A DNA stretch of 64,000 bases from Ooceraea biroi (lineage: Eukaryota > Arthropoda > Insecta > Hymenoptera > Formicidae): assembly GCF_003672135.1 (NCBI RefSeq), contig NC_039512.1:2512874-2576873 (forward strand). Reading direction: 5' to 3'. A program made the translations under genes and the position numbers. The stretch's first letter is position 1. Each line of letters opens with the position of its first letter. Below the pieces are notes generated by a model. The model saw nothing but the letters and a program-made list of their open reading frames with translations, was not told where the DNA came from and ran no database searches. This document shows positions 62,101-64,000 of the stretch, piece by piece.

Positions 62101-64000
62101 GACACGCGCAGATATTTTAGGAACAGGTATTTAGTTCGCCATCACAGAAATAACTTCTAATTCGCATCATCGAACAATGGCATTGGCGACCTACCAAGTT
62201 TTATGAAATACTTTGTGCATTCGATTTCTTGAAGAGATAAAGCAGTTATATATATAGCGCGATTTCCATTTTCCATCGATAGATCGATATTCGTATCCAT
62301 CTGTGAGCTCCGTCCTCTGGACTTCCGGTTCTAATATAAACGAAACAGCTGCCTTTTCGCCGTCCGCTTAACGGATTCACGGATTTGCAATGCGACACCG
62401 TCATCCCTTTCTGTGCACGTTTCTGCCACACCGGCCTGCACTAACGTGCACGCGCGCGCTATCTAAAACAGCCGCTGCAGGTTGCAGCCTGCAACTGCTG
62501 CCAAGTATTTCGTGCGGATTAAAACGAACGGAGCCTAATTTCCCGCTATCGATCCTCGTGCGCTCCATTCACGTAAACGTGGTCCACGAAACGAGCGACG
62601 ACGGCGCCTAAACGCGACGCCTCAACCGGCGCGGATACGAGACGTGCGGCAATCGTTGGTTGGTATACGCATTAGTCTAAACGGCATTGGCGCCTGTCAG
62701 GCGATTTGCTAGCCTTCGACCTTTATGCCGCAATTAACGACGGCTCAATGTGCACGCCGCGCCGTTTTGAAAAGTTTCATGTATTCAAGACGCCGCGCCG
62801 GGGAGGAGACCGCCGGTTTAACGATCGATTCGCGGATGCAACGAATTCCCATGTACACACTTGATGTCGCGCAACTTGAAACGAGAGAGGCGGGTTTCTT
62901 CGGGAATATGGCGCGAGGTGGCTTCTAAAATTAATTCGACGCCTCCAACGAGAATCCCGAAACTAAGACGTAGCGTTAAACCGGTTCTTGAGACACGTTT
63001 CAATTATCCATCGGTTTTCCTCGGCAATCTATATTCGTGTCGCGTTATAGAGAGCGTTTAAAGAAAGCGCTCATTATTTTATGCACACACGTGCAAATTA
63101 TTTCAATTTTCATAATAGAAAATAAAGTACGCATTGAAAAGAGTGGGTATGCAGTTGGAATCCAGTTTTCTCGCTTACAGACGAAACTCGAGAAATTAGT
63201 TCGTAAACTTTGAAGAGCTTGGGATTTTATGTTTATTGTGCGAAGGAAACGTAGTTCTCCGATTGATTGAGCCTGACAAATAACAGGTTTCTGCAATAAA
63301 TTTCTGTTATTACCTACTTGCACCTTGCTACAATTTGCCGAACCGATACATTAATTTCGCTCTTCCATTTATCGAAGAAGCGCTAATTGCATAATAATTA
63401 ATCATTTCTGCCGGTCGCATTTGGGAATACTCGTACTTTAATTAAAGCTGTTTTCATCGCTTTTGGTATCGCACTTATTGTAAATTAATGCTTTCACGTG
63501 GGAAGCAAGCTATTCAGGAAGTAACGGCAGCCGCTTATTTGGGAACAGCTCGAAGGTTACTCGCCGATATCGATATCGCTTTCATCGATTCCTTTAGCCA
63601 CGAACGGAGCCCTTTTCTCCCTCTCTCGTCGCCCCGGAGGAGCGGAACCATCGAAACGGAATTGATGCTCGTAAATTTTCGCTCCTCCACGGGCTGAGCC
63701 TAATTGAATTCGCGTTGGCCCCGGTGTACCGGCCTCGCGACCGACCTCGCCCGGAAATCGTCGCGACGGGAAATTCGTCCGGGATTACTCAGCCCGGCCT
63801 TCGGCTAAACGCGAAAGGCCCGGTGGCTATTTCCACGTTCTCTAGCCGATCTATGATGCACGTGGCGGGACGATAAGGCGAGTATTTGGCACATCGATCG
63901 ACGGTTTAACGGTATCGGCTGCCAAAAAATACACCGCCGATCCCGGGGTAGGGTAACGTTGCATCGTGCCGAAATAACGTGCTCGTCGGTCACGGCTCGC
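56174..64000. other. Gene-poor right end, no supported gene
   Basis: AT-rich DNA interrupted by CpG-rich patches at about 56300-56600, 59030-59430, 62360-62960 and 63490-64000. The last patch runs off the window and could be a promoter or exon of a gene further right. No splice-consistent coding series, RNA gene or transposon end was recognised. Confidence 0.4.

Overview
This window is nuclear DNA from an animal, most likely a hymenopteran insect and plausibly an ant. Genes are split by introns with GT/AG borders. Intergenic DNA is AT-rich with scattered CpG-rich patches, and there are TA-flanked mariner elements, one of mellifera-subfamily type. The ant assignment is inference; there is no species-specific marker. 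Coordinates are 1-based on the + strand, and exons were joined by hand by matching splice sites and codon phase.

Genes lie in the left half. In order: (1) the 3' part of a GLIS-type five-zinc-finger transcription factor (+, exons from 462 to 3259; its 5' exons lie off the window). (2) A GILT-family lysosomal thiol reductase (-, 6768 to 4058, five exons), convergent with (1). (3) A dead mellifera-type mariner (8253-9553). (4) COA7, a Sel1-repeat cytochrome c oxidase assembly factor (-, 10860 to 9788). (5) MCMBP, the MCM-binding protein (+, 11476-14076), head-to-head with COA7. (6) A CIMIP2/FAM166-family ciliary microtubule inner protein (-, 20302 to 14999), tail-to-tail with MCMBP. (7) A small serine-rich protein of 133 residues with no function I can name (+, two coding exons at 24815 and 32502, separated by a 7.6-kb intron that holds a foldback element).

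From about 33 kb to the end I find no protein-coding gene I can support. That half holds UTR-like or intergenic DNA and mobile elements: a 1.07-kb near-perfect palindrome with nested hairpins (47513-48586), a second, more decayed mariner (51345-52596), and a striking array at 53762-56169. The array has five LTR-like repeats of 180-182 bp alternating with four non-coding internal segments. A 4-bp target duplication brackets the whole array, not each unit.

The array is the most interesting object. It looks like a TRIM (terminal-repeat retrotransposon in miniature) that moved as a pre-formed multimer, because the two outermost LTRs share variants that the three inner LTRs lack. Each internal segment also begins with sequence antisense to the 3' end of a leucine tRNA and ends with sequence resembling the 5' end of a leucine tRNA. 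The genes themselves are unrelated housekeeping or developmental genes and do not form one pathway.
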